Source: UBA5336 sp038526245
GTDB lineage: Bacteria > Pseudomonadota > Alphaproteobacteria > Caulobacterales > Hyphomonadaceae
Direction of reading: 5' to 3'
Length of the DNA stretch: 64,000 nucleotides
Assembly (NCBI GenBank): GCA_038526245.1
Contig: JBCBGZ010000001.1
Location: forward strand, 1-64,000
Shown here: in pieces, positions 43,963 to 52,493 of the stretch
Layout of the letters: each line of letters begins with the position of its first letter
Position numbering within the stretch: position 1 is the stretch's first letter
Position numbers and translations under genes: made by a program
Notes under the pieces: model-generated
The model's database searches: none
What the model was told of the DNA's origin: nothing
What the model saw: the letters and a program-made list of their open reading frames with translations, nothing else

Positions 43963-44649
43963 TTACGCGTCGGACTTTGCCCGAAAGACGTGCGTAACGC
44001 CTGCAGCCAGATATTCATTTGCGCACGACCATGCGGCGTCAAAACAAATGACCTGTATCCCCGCGTCACGGAGCTCCCGCAGCCCTGACATCAGGTCATC
44101 TTCGAGATCGAGGTGTGCCGCGCTGATCCAGACCGCATCGACCATCAGGAGTGCTGATGTGGATTTCAGGCTCAACCAGGAGCGCTGAGCATTGATGCCG
44201 AGCCGAAAGCCGGCGCCACGCAACGCGCCCAAAGCCGTGATGGTGTCGCGCGGTGATGTCGCCAGGGCCGCATCATCAAATATAAGGCAGACTTCCTGAG
44301 TGCACTCGTTGTATTCAGACAGTGTGGCCTGACAGGCTTTTGCCGTGTTGCGATGGGAAAGTGCGGTCGTCGGCGCACCGATATGAATGGGCCGCTCAAC
44401 ACTCGTAGTGTCCCGGGCCTTTCCCAATGCAGTGCTCAGGCGCTGCGCAACCCATGTGGCAGGGCAACTTTCGGCAACCGTCTTATGCACGGGGCCAAAC
44501 CGTAATGCCGAGTCGTAGTGAAGTGCGGTTTCATGGATGAGGCCTCCGGCGGAATAGTCCGACAGGGAGACAAAAGGCGTGATGCGGTCGGTTGGTTGAA
44601 CTGACGTGCTCAAACGATCCGATAGGGATGGAAGTGTACGGGGTTGCAT
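43963..44649 (-). CDS. degenerate EAL-domain-like protein
   Basis: A 228-residue protein whose second half follows the EAL phosphodiesterase fold in pattern but without catalytic residues: where active enzymes have LEITE, DDFG, DxVKID and AEGVE, this has LIFDD, INAQR, DAVWIS and CFDAA. The match is by eye and moderate. I used ATG 44649; a longer frame upstream overlaps the divergent NUDIX 5' region. If correct it would be a non-catalytic c-di-GMP-pathway relic or protein-binding domain. Confidence 0.5.
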   Translation of the reverse strand: MQPRTLPSLSDRLSTSVQPTDRITPFVSLSDYSAGGLIHETALHYDSALRFGPVHKTVAESCPATWVAQRLSTALGKARDTTSVERPIHIGAPTTALSHRNTAKACQATLSEYNECTQEVCLIFDDAALATSPRDTITALGALRGAGFRLGINAQRSWLSLKSTSALLMVDAVWISAAHLDLEDDLMSGLRELRDAGIQVICFDAAWSCANEYLAAGVTHVFRAKSDA

Positions 44650-44774
44650 AGGCGCGCGCTCTGGAGAAGTGTTCGTCTCTGCTCTATCAAAGCTCGGTGA
44701 ACGCCCGGCGCATTGGGACCACCAATTTTCAGTTTGCCTATTTGGTTTTTCGTAACAATCGGAGTGCAACCCCC

Positions 44775-45593
44775 GTGTCTTCTTCCGCACCAGCCCCAAA
44801 ACTGTCTGCAACCATTCTGCTCATCCGAGACCGGGATGAGATGGAAGTGTTGATGGTCAAGCGCCACTATGAAATCGACTTCGCATCCGGCGCGTTTGTT
44901 TTTCCCGGTGGTAAGGTCTGCGAAGATGACGCATCTGACGTCTGGGCTGACCTGTTCGATGGGGACGCTAAAGGAAGCGATCGTACGGCACAGATCTCAG
45001 CCATTCGCGAATTGTTTGAAGAAGCGGGCGTCTTGTTGGCGCGAAGTAGAGGGGCGCGCGGGGCAGGGGCACCGCTCGTAAGCGCGGAAGAAGTCGCGCC
45101 GCTCCAACAATATCGATCCGCGGTCGACGCGGGTGAAAAGGCGTTTTCGGAGTTGATGGAGGAAGCCGGCTTGATCCTGGCGGGGGACTGCCTTGTCCAT
45201 TTTGGCCACTGGATCACGCCAACAATGATGCCCAAGCGCTTCGATACACACTTTTACCTCGCCGGGGCGCCAGATGGCCAGGTCGCGGAACAGGACGGCC
45301 GGGAAACCACCGAAGCGATTTGGATCAACGCCCATGAGGCGCTGGAACTGGAAAAGCGCGGCGAAGCGACGATTATTTTTCCAACGCGCATGAATCTCGC
45401 GCGGCTCGGTTTGGCGAAATCGGTTCCTGCGGCGTTGGAGAAGTTTGCCAGTGAACCGGTCACTACCGTATTGCCGGAAGTGCGTCGGGATGACCCCGAT
45501 GGCCCCTGTCTGATCATCCCGTTCGTCGAGGGATACGGTCAGGTTCGCGAGCCACTGGAACGTGTTGCGAATGTTGCCAAGCCCAAGGCTTAA
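44775..45593 (+). CDS. NUDIX hydrolase
   Basis: A 272-residue NUDIX protein. The box is split by an insertion: GG at 45-46 (FVFPGGKVCEDD), then about 30 residues, then the helix with RELFEEAGV at 79-86, as in peroxisomal NUDT7/NUDT19-like coenzyme A or nucleotide-sugar hydrolases. WITPTMMPKRFDTHFYLA is the usual downstream segment. GTG 44775 has GGAG ten bases upstream. Its end overlaps the convergent Hpt gene by four bases. Confidence 0.82.
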   Translation: MSSSAPAPKLSATILLIRDRDEMEVLMVKRHYEIDFASGAFVFPGGKVCEDDASDVWADLFDGDAKGSDRTAQISAIRELFEEAGVLLARSRGARGAGAPLVSAEEVAPLQQYRSAVDAGEKAFSELMEEAGLILAGDCLVHFGHWITPTMMPKRFDTHFYLAGAPDGQVAEQDGRETTEAIWINAHEALELEKRGEATIIFPTRMNLARLGLAKSVPAALEKFASEPVTTVLPEVRRDDPDGPCLIIPFVEGYGQVREPLERVANVAKPKA

Positions 45594-46147
45594 GCTTCGG
45601 CGACGACTTTCGCGGCGACCTGGTCTTCTAGCGCAACGCAAACGGTTTGGGCCAACTCGTCGCTTGCCGCGGACTCGCCGGTGACCATTGCGGCGCGCAT
45701 CGCTTCAACATGCAGGTTGGCAAGGGCAACAACGGGCTCGTCAGAGTCTGTGCGCTCAAGCAAGTTGCAAAGTGAGCCGGCGAGGCGCCCTAGGACGGGA
45801 TTGCCGAAGGGTTCTGCCGTTCCGCGCAAATTGTGGGAGGCGATAAACAGTTGCCGGCGCGCGTCTTTAGACGACACGCGCTGGGCGTAGGTATCGAACG
45901 CTGTCTTCAGTGCTGAAACGTCACGCTGGAGCCAGGCGATCAGGTCCGCTTCGGTTGGCGCCGAAGGGCCGTCATCGGCCAGACCTGCTGGTTCATCAGC
46001 TACGACATCGTCAGCCTCAGGCGCGATCTTGCCGCTCTCGGCTTTTGCAGGCGACGGAGACTTGAAAATTCGCGACAAGTCGGGCGTGGGTATCTCGTTT
46101 GCCCCAGCCTTATTTGACTTTGTCACGTTCAACAGTTTTCCAAACAT
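45590..46147 (-). CDS. Hpt-domain protein
   Basis: A 185-residue protein with a disordered Pro/Ala/Asp-rich N-terminus and a C-terminal histidine phosphotransfer-like four-helix domain (about 65-160). H105 in FIASHNLRGTAEPFG is in the phosphorylation position of the HxxKG motif, with Arg in place of Lys. It could relay phosphate between a hybrid kinase and a response regulator; the partner is unknown. It is followed 62 bases upstream by the NAD kinase gene on the same strand. Confidence 0.65.
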   Translation of the reverse strand: MFGKLLNVTKSNKAGANEIPTPDLSRIFKSPSPAKAESGKIAPEADDVVADEPAGLADDGPSAPTEADLIAWLQRDVSALKTAFDTYAQRVSSKDARRQLFIASHNLRGTAEPFGNPVLGRLAGSLCNLLERTDSDEPVVALANLHVEAMRAAMVTGESAASDELAQTVCVALEDQVAAKVVAEA

Positions 46148-46209
46148 GAGATCAACTATCCCGAAAAATAGCTGATATTTGGTTGATTCCCGGCTGAATT
46201 TTTTTTCGG

Positions 46210-46974
46210 TCAGACGGCGAACTGCTCGCGTAAAATGCGTTCATCCAGCGCGTGACCCGGGTCAAAAAGCAGCGTCAGGTGACGGCTTCTGTCTTCTGTG
46301 ACCTCCACGCGGGCCACATTCCGCACTTCCTGGTTGTCAGCGGCGGCGGAAACGGGTCTTCGCTCGGGGGACTGGATTTCGATGACGACATGGGCGTCAT
46401 GGCGCAGCAGCGCGCCGCGCCATCGCCGCGGCCGAAATGGGCTGATTGGCGTCAGCGCCAGGAGTTGCGCACCAATCGGCAAAATGGGGCCTTGGACAGA
46501 CAGGTTATAAGCGGTCGAGCCCGCGGGTGTTGCCACGAGCACGCCGTCACAGGCCAGTTCCGGCAGGCGTTCCTTGCCATCAACGGAGATCGACAGACGG
46601 GCGGATTGAGCCGTTTGGCGCAGCAGCGACACTTCGTTGATCGCCAACCGATTATACGTGGCGCCATCGACATCAATGCAGGTCATCCGCAGGGGGCTAA
46701 GCCGCGCACGCTCAGCCCGGTCAATCCGCTCGACCAGATTGTTCTCGGCATACTCATTCATCAAAAAGCCGACTGTGCCGCGATGCATTCCGTAAACGGG
46801 TTTGTGGTCGTCAAACCGCTCGCGTAGTGCATCGAGCATCGCGCCATCTCCACCCAGGGCGACGATGACATCGGCGGCGTCAGGTTCACTTTGGCCATAG
46901 CGCCGCGTGAGTTCCACAAGCGCCTGCTGGGCTTCTGGTCGATGGGACGCGGAAAAATGGAAGCGCATGCTCAT
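46210..46974 (-). CDS. nadK: NAD kinase
   Basis: A 254-residue enzyme that makes NADP from NAD with ATP or polyphosphate. GGDG is at 41-44 (VIVALGGDGAMLDAL), with MHRGTVGFLMNEY (substrate Gly-rich loop variant), the NEVSLLR stretch and ACDGVLVATPAGSTAYNLS. ATG 46974 has AGGG five bases upstream. It is divergent from the class II aldolase gene. Confidence 0.93.
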   Translation of the reverse strand: MSMRFHFSASHRPEAQQALVELTRRYGQSEPDAADVIVALGGDGAMLDALRERFDDHKPVYGMHRGTVGFLMNEYAENNLVERIDRAERARLSPLRMTCIDVDGATYNRLAINEVSLLRQTAQSARLSISVDGKERLPELACDGVLVATPAGSTAYNLSVQGPILPIGAQLLALTPISPFRPRRWRGALLRHDAHVVIEIQSPERRPVSAAADNQEVRNVARVEVTEDRSRHLTLLFDPGHALDERILREQFAV

Positions 46975-47098
46975 AAGACCCTTTGTTTCCGTCGCTTGCA
47001 GGCAGGTCAAGCGTTCGACACGCGCTGTTCGATTTTCCATAGCGCCGCGGCGCTGGGTCCGTTATCTTCAGGAAGATCATAAAGTTGGAGGAATAGCC

Positions 47099-47875
47099 AT
47101 GGCAGACGATATGAGCCCCGTCGATGTGAAAGCGCGGGTTTCGGAGGCGGAATGGAAGGCGCGGGTGGACCTGGCTGCCATGTACCGGTTGGTGTCCCTC
47201 TATGGGTGGGACGACCTGATTTTTACACATATCTCCCATCGCGTGCCCGGGCCTGACCACCACTTCCTCATCAACCCCTACGGCTTCCTGTTCGAGGAAA
47301 TTACGGCATCCTCGCTCGTGAAGGTCGATCTGGATGGCAGTGTCGTTGAAGAGACGCCGTACATGATCAACCCGGCGGGCTTCACCATTCACTCAGCCGT
47401 GCATGCGGCTCGAGAAGACGCGCAGGTGGTCATGCATCTGCACACAGATGATGGCGTGGCCGTCTCCGCCCAGTCCGAAGGCCTTTTGCCGCTCAGCCAG
47501 ACATCGATGCTTGTGCGCCATGACCTTGCTTACCACGACTATGAAGGTGTGGCACTCGACCATGATGAGCGCGAGCGAATCGTTGCCGATATGGGTGAAA
47601 AGTCGAACCTGATGCTTCGAAATCACGGCACATTGACCGTTGGGCGGAGCGCTGCGGAATGCTTCCTGCGCATGTTTTTCCTGGAGCGGGCCTGCTCCAT
47701 GCAAGTGCGCGCTCTGAGCGCCGGACGCGCGAACATGACGATCCCCAGCCAGAAAGTTCAGGATGTGGTCAAAGGGCAGTCAAACCCGGAAGGCACCGCG
47801 GTCATTGCAAACAGGCTTGCCTGGCCCGGCCTGCTGCGCAGGCTTGATCGCCAACTGCCCGGATACGATCAGTAA
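47099..47875 (+). CDS. class II aldolase/adducin family protein
   Basis: A 258-residue zinc-dependent aldolase-like protein. Metal-ligand candidates are H113 and H115 (VVMHLHTDDGVAV) with a later histidine in LRNHGTLTVG, and IFTHISHRVPG is the usual N-terminal motif. Members act on phosphorylated sugars or related hydroxy-acids; the substrate is unknown. TTGGAGGAA precedes ATG 47099. Confidence 0.87.
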   Translation: MADDMSPVDVKARVSEAEWKARVDLAAMYRLVSLYGWDDLIFTHISHRVPGPDHHFLINPYGFLFEEITASSLVKVDLDGSVVEETPYMINPAGFTIHSAVHAAREDAQVVMHLHTDDGVAVSAQSEGLLPLSQTSMLVRHDLAYHDYEGVALDHDERERIVADMGEKSNLMLRNHGTLTVGRSAAECFLRMFFLERACSMQVRALSAGRANMTIPSQKVQDVVKGQSNPEGTAVIANRLAWPGLLRRLDRQLPGYDQ

Positions 47876-48007
47876 CAGCAGAAACCAGCACGTTTCGCAG
47901 TTTCGACTGCACATGCGGCGTCATGTATTTTGATTTTTTTCCACGATGCCGCATTTAGGGGTCACGGCGCGCAAGCGTCGGCCCATTTTTCTGTTGGCGA
48001 GTCTCAC

Positions 48008-49225
48008 ATGAAACACTTGAAGGCCTTCGAAGACGCGCTCGAGACCATTCACGGGGAAGGGCGCTACCGCGTGTTTGTGGACTTGCATCGCCACCGCGGT
48101 CGGTTTCCCCGGGCCACTGCGCGGTTTCCTGATGGCGAACGCGAAATCACCGTCTGGTGCTCGAACGACTATCTCGGCATGGGGCAAGACGATGATGTCA
48201 TCGATGCGATGCACCAGGCGATTGATAGCTTCGGAGCCGGGTCTGGCGGCACGCGCAACATCTCGGGCACAACGCGTTACCATGTGGACCTGGAAAAAGA
48301 GCTGGCTTCGCTCCACGGGAAGTCCGGTGCCTTGCTGTTCACCTCGGGCTATGTCGCCAATGATGCGACCCTGGCAACGCTCGGGAAAATTCTTCCCGGT
48401 CTGATCATCTACTCCGATGCCCTTAATCACGCATCGATGATCGAAGGAATTTGCCGCTCAGGCTGTGATCGCCGGGTGTTTCGTCACAATGATCTCGACC
48501 ATTTGCGCGCGCTGATGGAAAATGACGATCCGGAGCGGCCAAAACTCATCGCGTTTGAGAGCGTTTATTCAATGGACGGCGACGTAGGGCCCATCGAGGC
48601 GTTCTGCGATCTCGCCGATGAATTCGATGCGATGACCTATCTCGATGAAGTCCACGCGGTCGGGCTTTATGGCGACGAGGGCGCGGGTGTTGCGCAGCGC
48701 GATAATGTTATGGAGCGCGTGGACATTATCGAAGGGACCCTGGGCAAAGCTTTCGGAGTGATGGGTGGCTATATCGCTGCAGAACACGTCATAATCGACG
48801 CGATCCGATCAATGGCGTCGGGCTTTATCTTCACCACATCGACGTGTCCGGTGATGGCAGCGGGGGCGCTGTCCAGCGTTCGGAAACTGCGCACCGAAGA
48901 GGGTCGCCGTCTGCGCGCCCAGCACCAGGCCAAGGCCCAGCAGTTGAAGGACAAATTCAAGGCCGCTGGCTTACCTGTCATGGAAACCGACACTCATATT
49001 GTTCCTCTGATGGTCGGAGATCCGGAACGTTGCAAGGCGCTTTCCGACATCCTGCTTTTCGACTTTGGCATCTACGTCCAGCCGATCAATTACCCCACCG
49101 TTCCCAAGGGGACCGAGCGCCTGCGGTTCACGCCGAGCCCGGTGCACACAGATGAAATGATGGACGACCTCGTGGCAGCGATATTGGGCATCTGGAAGCA
49201 ACTGGGGCTCGACGCCGTGGCCTGA
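48008..49225 (+). CDS. hemA: 5-aminolevulinate synthase
   Basis: A 405-residue PLP enzyme condensing glycine and succinyl-CoA to 5-aminolevulinate, the alphaproteobacterial (Shemin) route to heme. K247 in IEGTLGKAFGVMGGY binds PLP; VWCSNDYLGMG, SGGTRNISGTTRYH and LDEVHAVGLYG are diagnostic. The start is ATG 48008 (MKHLKAFED); the longer TTG frame adds an unlikely leader. A bidirectional terminator follows. Confidence 0.95.
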   Translation: MKHLKAFEDALETIHGEGRYRVFVDLHRHRGRFPRATARFPDGEREITVWCSNDYLGMGQDDDVIDAMHQAIDSFGAGSGGTRNISGTTRYHVDLEKELASLHGKSGALLFTSGYVANDATLATLGKILPGLIIYSDALNHASMIEGICRSGCDRRVFRHNDLDHLRALMENDDPERPKLIAFESVYSMDGDVGPIEAFCDLADEFDAMTYLDEVHAVGLYGDEGAGVAQRDNVMERVDIIEGTLGKAFGVMGGYIAAEHVIIDAIRSMASGFIFTTSTCPVMAAGALSSVRKLRTEEGRRLRAQHQAKAQQLKDKFKAAGLPVMETDTHIVPLMVGDPERCKALSDILLFDFGIYVQPINYPTVPKGTERLRFTPSPVHTDEMMDDLVAAILGIWKQLGLDAVA

Positions 49226-49250
49226 TACGGTCGCTGGTCCTGAAAACAAA

Positions 49251-49278
49251 AAAAGCCGCGCAACCTGGCGCGGCTTTT
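49251..49278. terminator. bidirectional terminator between hemA and mucR
   Basis: An 11-bp stem, 49251-49261 with 49268-49278, loop AACCTG. The stem itself ends in AAAA/TTTT with three further A residues to the left, so it can stop both the hemA transcript and the converging mucR transcript. Confidence 0.85.
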
Positions 49279-49302
49279 CTATTTTGATGTCCAGCTTATC
49301 CC

Positions 49303-49725
49303 TTAGGATTTTGCGCCGGCTTTGCGCCCAAGGCCAATTTCCTTAGCGAATTCGCTCCGGCGTTTTGCGTAGTTCGGCGCCACCATGGGATAGTCGCTGG
49401 GAAGGTTCCAGCGAGCCCGGTATTCATCCGGTGTCATGTCATAGCGCGAGCGCAGATAGCGCTTGAGCATTTTCAGTTTCCGCCCGTCTTCAAGACAGAT
49501 CAGGTATTCAGGCGTGATGGATTTGTTGATGGACACGGCCGGGTCTGGCCGGGGTTCTTCTGTCGGCCCCCCGTCTGAGAGATCCAGAAGAGTCTCGTGA
49601 ACAGAGCGGATCAAGTCTGGCAAAGACGTCGCGGGTACCGGATTGTTTGATACAAATGCTGCGACAATGTCGCTTGTCAGATCCAGAGCAGCTTCGTCGC
49701 TGAGCGTACTGTTTGTCTCAGTCAT
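49303..49725 (-). CDS. MucR/Ros family transcriptional regulator
   Basis: A 140-residue MucR-type DNA-binding protein, in this group a global H-NS-like or cell-cycle regulator. The segment SITPEYLICLEDGRKLKMLKR and MTPDEYRARWNLPSDYPMVAPNYAKRRSE are characteristic. The zinc positions of Ros (Cys, Cys, His, His) correspond here to C77, D80, Y90 and Y95, so it probably folds without zinc. An oligomerising N-terminal domain is present. Its AT-rich upstream region is shared with glyA. Confidence 0.9.
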   Translation of the reverse strand: MTETNSTLSDEAALDLTSDIVAAFVSNNPVPATSLPDLIRSVHETLLDLSDGGPTEEPRPDPAVSINKSITPEYLICLEDGRKLKMLKRYLRSRYDMTPDEYRARWNLPSDYPMVAPNYAKRRSEFAKEIGLGRKAGAKS

Positions 49726-50039
49726 GTTTTTTCCTTTGTTTTCGTCTCAGGCGATATTGATTCTTCGCGATTGCTGTCGCGAGACCAAATAAACCTGTAT
49801 GCGTCAACACCAATCTGCAAAAAATTGATCATGCAATTATGTAATCATACTGTTTTCGCGGGCGGGTAAGCAAGAATGATGCTCATTATTTGCATAGTAT
49901 TCGCTGTGGTAGTGAATATAGTCTTGCTAAACTTTGGATAGAGGTCGTGATCACGTGCTCGTGCCCGGTGTGGCAGCGCGGCCATCTTGCGGGCTGGGGG
50001 GCATCGCTTTAAGTGCAACCCTTCAAGAGGAGTCTTCAC
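49726..50039. other. divergent mucR-glyA regulatory region, no gene
   Basis: 314 bases without a gene. The mucR side has TCGCGA at 49765-49770 and again at 49777-49782 (6-bp inverted repeat, loop TTGCTG). The centre, about 49790-49920, is markedly AT-rich with TpA steps, the kind of DNA MucR proteins bind. The glyA side has a GC-rich possible leader: GTGCCC (49961-49966) can pair with GGGCAT (49999-50004) around an inner 5-bp hairpin (49970-49974/49981-49985), just before the glyA ribosome-binding site. Confidence 0.4.
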
Positions 50040-51347
50040 ATGGCAGACACAGTCCACCCAGACATCGCAGCGCATTCCGGCTTTTTCACCGAGCCGCTGG
50101 AAACGCGTGACGCAGACGTGTTTGCAGCCATTGGAAAAGAGACGACCCGCCAGCAACATCAGATTGAGTTGATTGCGTCGGAAAATATCGTGAGCCGCGC
50201 TGTACTTGAAGCGCAAGGGTCAATTCTGACGAACAAGTACGCCGAAGGGTATCCAGGCCGACGCTATTATGGCGGCTGCGAATATGTTGATCTGGCTGAG
50301 GAACTGGCGATTGAGCGCGCAAAGCAACTCTTTGGCGCAACGTGGGCCAATGTTCAGCCCCATAGCGGCGCCAATGCCAATCAGGCGGTCTTCTATGCTC
50401 TGCTCCAGCCCGGTGACACTTTCATGGGAATGGATCTCGCAGCTGGCGGCCATCTCACCCATGGCAGCCCTGTCAACCAGTCTGGCAAGTGGTTCAACGT
50501 GGTCAGCTACGGTGTCGATCCCGAAACCCATCTGATCGATTATGATGCGATGGAAGCCCTGGCACTTGAGCACAAGCCCAAGCTGATCATTGGCGGAGCG
50601 ACAGCCTACTTCCGCTTTGTAGACTTTGAACGCATGCGCGCCATTGCAGACAAGGTCGGCGCCATCTTGATGGCAGACATGAGCCATTTCTCCGGCCTTG
50701 TTGCGGGCGGCGCTTATCCCAATCCGCTCGATCACGTGCACGTCGCCACAACGACGACGCACAAAGCCCTCCGGGGGCCGCGCGGCGGGATCATCCTCAC
50801 CCGCGACGAAGAGTTGGGCAAGAAGATCAACTTCGCTGTCTTTCCGGGGCTTCAGGGCGGCCCGTTGATGCATGTTATCGCAGCCAAGGCGGTTGCTTTC
50901 GGCGAAGCCTTGCGCCCGGAGTTCAAGGATTATGCGGCCGACGTCGTGGCGAACGCAAAAGCCATGTCAGATCAGCTGATCAAGCGGGGACTCGACATCG
51001 TTTCAGGCGGAACCGACAGCCACGCCATGCTTGTCGACCTGCGCCCCAAGGGCGTGACTGGGAAGGTCGCTGAACATGCGCTGGACCACGCCGGGATCAC
51101 CTGCAACAAGAACGCGATCCCGAATGACCCCGAAAAGCCCTTTGTCACTTCCGGTATCCGCGTTGGGTCTCCGGCTGGTACGACCCGTGGCTTCAAGGAA
51201 GCAGAGTTCCGGCAAATCGCTGACTGGATCGCAGATGTTCTGGAAGCACAATCCGGAGACGATGCGACTGCGAGCGAGCAGCGGGTTCGTGAGGACGTGA
51301 AGGCGCTTACGCTTCGCTTCCCAATCTACGACGGTTTGGGGGGCTGA
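50040..51347 (+). CDS. glyA: serine hydroxymethyltransferase
   Basis: A 435-residue PLP enzyme interconverting serine and glycine with tetrahydrofolate, the main source of one-carbon units. K242 in ATTTTHKALRGPRGG binds PLP; QQHQIELIASENIVSRAV, NKYAEGYPGRRYYGG and PHSGANANQAVF are signatures. CAAGAGGAG precedes ATG 50040. First gene of a run continuing through nrdR and the riboflavin genes to nusB. Confidence 0.97.
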   Translation: MADTVHPDIAAHSGFFTEPLETRDADVFAAIGKETTRQQHQIELIASENIVSRAVLEAQGSILTNKYAEGYPGRRYYGGCEYVDLAEELAIERAKQLFGATWANVQPHSGANANQAVFYALLQPGDTFMGMDLAAGGHLTHGSPVNQSGKWFNVVSYGVDPETHLIDYDAMEALALEHKPKLIIGGATAYFRFVDFERMRAIADKVGAILMADMSHFSGLVAGGAYPNPLDHVHVATTTTHKALRGPRGGIILTRDEELGKKINFAVFPGLQGGPLMHVIAAKAVAFGEALRPEFKDYAADVVANAKAMSDQLIKRGLDIVSGGTDSHAMLVDLRPKGVTGKVAEHALDHAGITCNKNAIPNDPEKPFVTSGIRVGSPAGTTRGFKEAEFRQIADWIADVLEAQSGDDATASEQRVREDVKALTLRFPIYDGLGG

Positions 51348-51351
51348 GCCC

Positions 51352-51828
51352 TTGCGGTGTCCTTTTTGCGGGTCAGAGAATTCGTCGGTGAAGGACTCCC
51401 GGCCCGCTGAGGACAATACAGCTGTTCGTCGACGCCGCGCCTGTGAAAGATGCGGCGGCCGATTTACGACATTTGAGCGCGTTCAGTTGCGTGAGCTTTT
51501 CGTTGTGAAGCGCGATGGGAAACGCACGATTTTTGATCGCGATAAGGTCATTCGCACGGTGAAACTCGCCCTGCGCAAGCGCCCTGTGACCGAAGAACAA
51601 GTGGAACAGCTCGTTTCCGGCATCGTTCGCCAACTGGAAAGCGGTGGTGAAACCGAAATCCGATCTACCGAGATCGGGGATATGGTGATGACGGCCCTGC
51701 GCGATATCGATCCCGTTGGCTATGTGCGCTATGCGAGCGTTTATAAGGACTTCAACGATCCAACGGACTTTGCCAAATTCATTGAAGGGGCAGAGTTTGT
51801 TGAAGATGATCCAGATCTCCCACAATGA
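51352..51828 (+). CDS. nrdR: transcriptional repressor NrdR
   Basis: A 158-residue repressor of ribonucleotide reductase genes: zinc ribbon with C3, C6, C31 and C34 (MRCPFCGSE, ACERCGGRF) and an ATP-cone (about 49-139: VKRDGKRTIFDRDKVIRTV). The start is TTG 51352, which gives the family-standard MRCPFCG N-terminus. It overlaps the ribD gene by four bases. Confidence 0.96.
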   Translation: MRCPFCGSENSSVKDSRPAEDNTAVRRRRACERCGGRFTTFERVQLRELFVVKRDGKRTIFDRDKVIRTVKLALRKRPVTEEQVEQLVSGIVRQLESGGETEIRSTEIGDMVMTALRDIDPVGYVRYASVYKDFNDPTDFAKFIEGAEFVEDDPDLPQ

Positions 51829-52487
51829 GTGAAACGCGCGTTACCCTGAAGATCGCCACCAGTCTTGATGGGCGTATCGCGCTTTCGGATGGGACGAGCC
51901 AATGGATCACTGGATCTGAGGCGCGGGCCAGAAGCCATCAGATGCGAGCCGTCCATTCCGCAATTGTTGTCGGGATCGGTACGGTTCTCGCCGATGATCC
52001 GTTGCTCACCGCGCGCACGGTTCCCCTACCAACTTCGCAGCCCGCGAGAATCGTCCTGGATTCAGCGGGCCGCACGCCGACGGTCGGGCGGCTTGTTCAA
52101 TCGACAAACATATCCTCCGTCATTGTCGCGACCGCTGGCGTTTCGGCGCCGTGGTTGGTGGCTGAGGGCGTTGAGGTCTGGAACTGCGGTCCGGCCGATG
52201 GTCAGGTCGATCCTTCCCAGCTTGTGAAACGTTGTGCTGTTGAAGGGCTCTCTTCCATTATGATCGAGGGCGGTGGGAAAGTGGCGGCCGCATTCCTCAG
52301 GGCGGGCCTCGTGGACAGAATCGAGTGGTTCCGGGCGCCCATCTTGCTCGGCGGAGATGGATTGCCCGCCATCGGAGGGCTCGGATTGACGGATATAGGC
52401 GCCGCGTCGCGATGGCGCGCTGTCGCAACGGAAGCGATTGGGGAAGACGTCCTTGAGACCTATGTGAAGGCTGACGCTGAGGAGTAG
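51825..52487 (+). CDS. ribD: RibD-type pyrimidine reductase, no deaminase domain
   Basis: A 220-residue protein equal to the C-terminal half of RibD: 5-amino-6-(5-phosphoribosylamino)uracil reductase, NADPH-dependent, second step pair of riboflavin synthesis. RVTLKIATSLDGRIALSDGTSQWITG and SIMIEGGGKVAAAFL are diagnostic. The usual N-terminal zinc deaminase domain (about 145 residues) is absent, and the start sits in an ATGA overlap with nrdR, so this is not a truncation by missed start. A separate deaminase must exist elsewhere if the pathway is complete. Confidence 0.88.
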   Translation: MSETRVTLKIATSLDGRIALSDGTSQWITGSEARARSHQMRAVHSAIVVGIGTVLADDPLLTARTVPLPTSQPARIVLDSAGRTPTVGRLVQSTNISSVIVATAGVSAPWLVAEGVEVWNCGPADGQVDPSQLVKRCAVEGLSSIMIEGGGKVAAAFLRAGLVDRIEWFRAPILLGGDGLPAIGGLGLTDIGAASRWRAVATEAIGEDVLETYVKADAEE

Positions 52488-52493
52488 CCCCCC

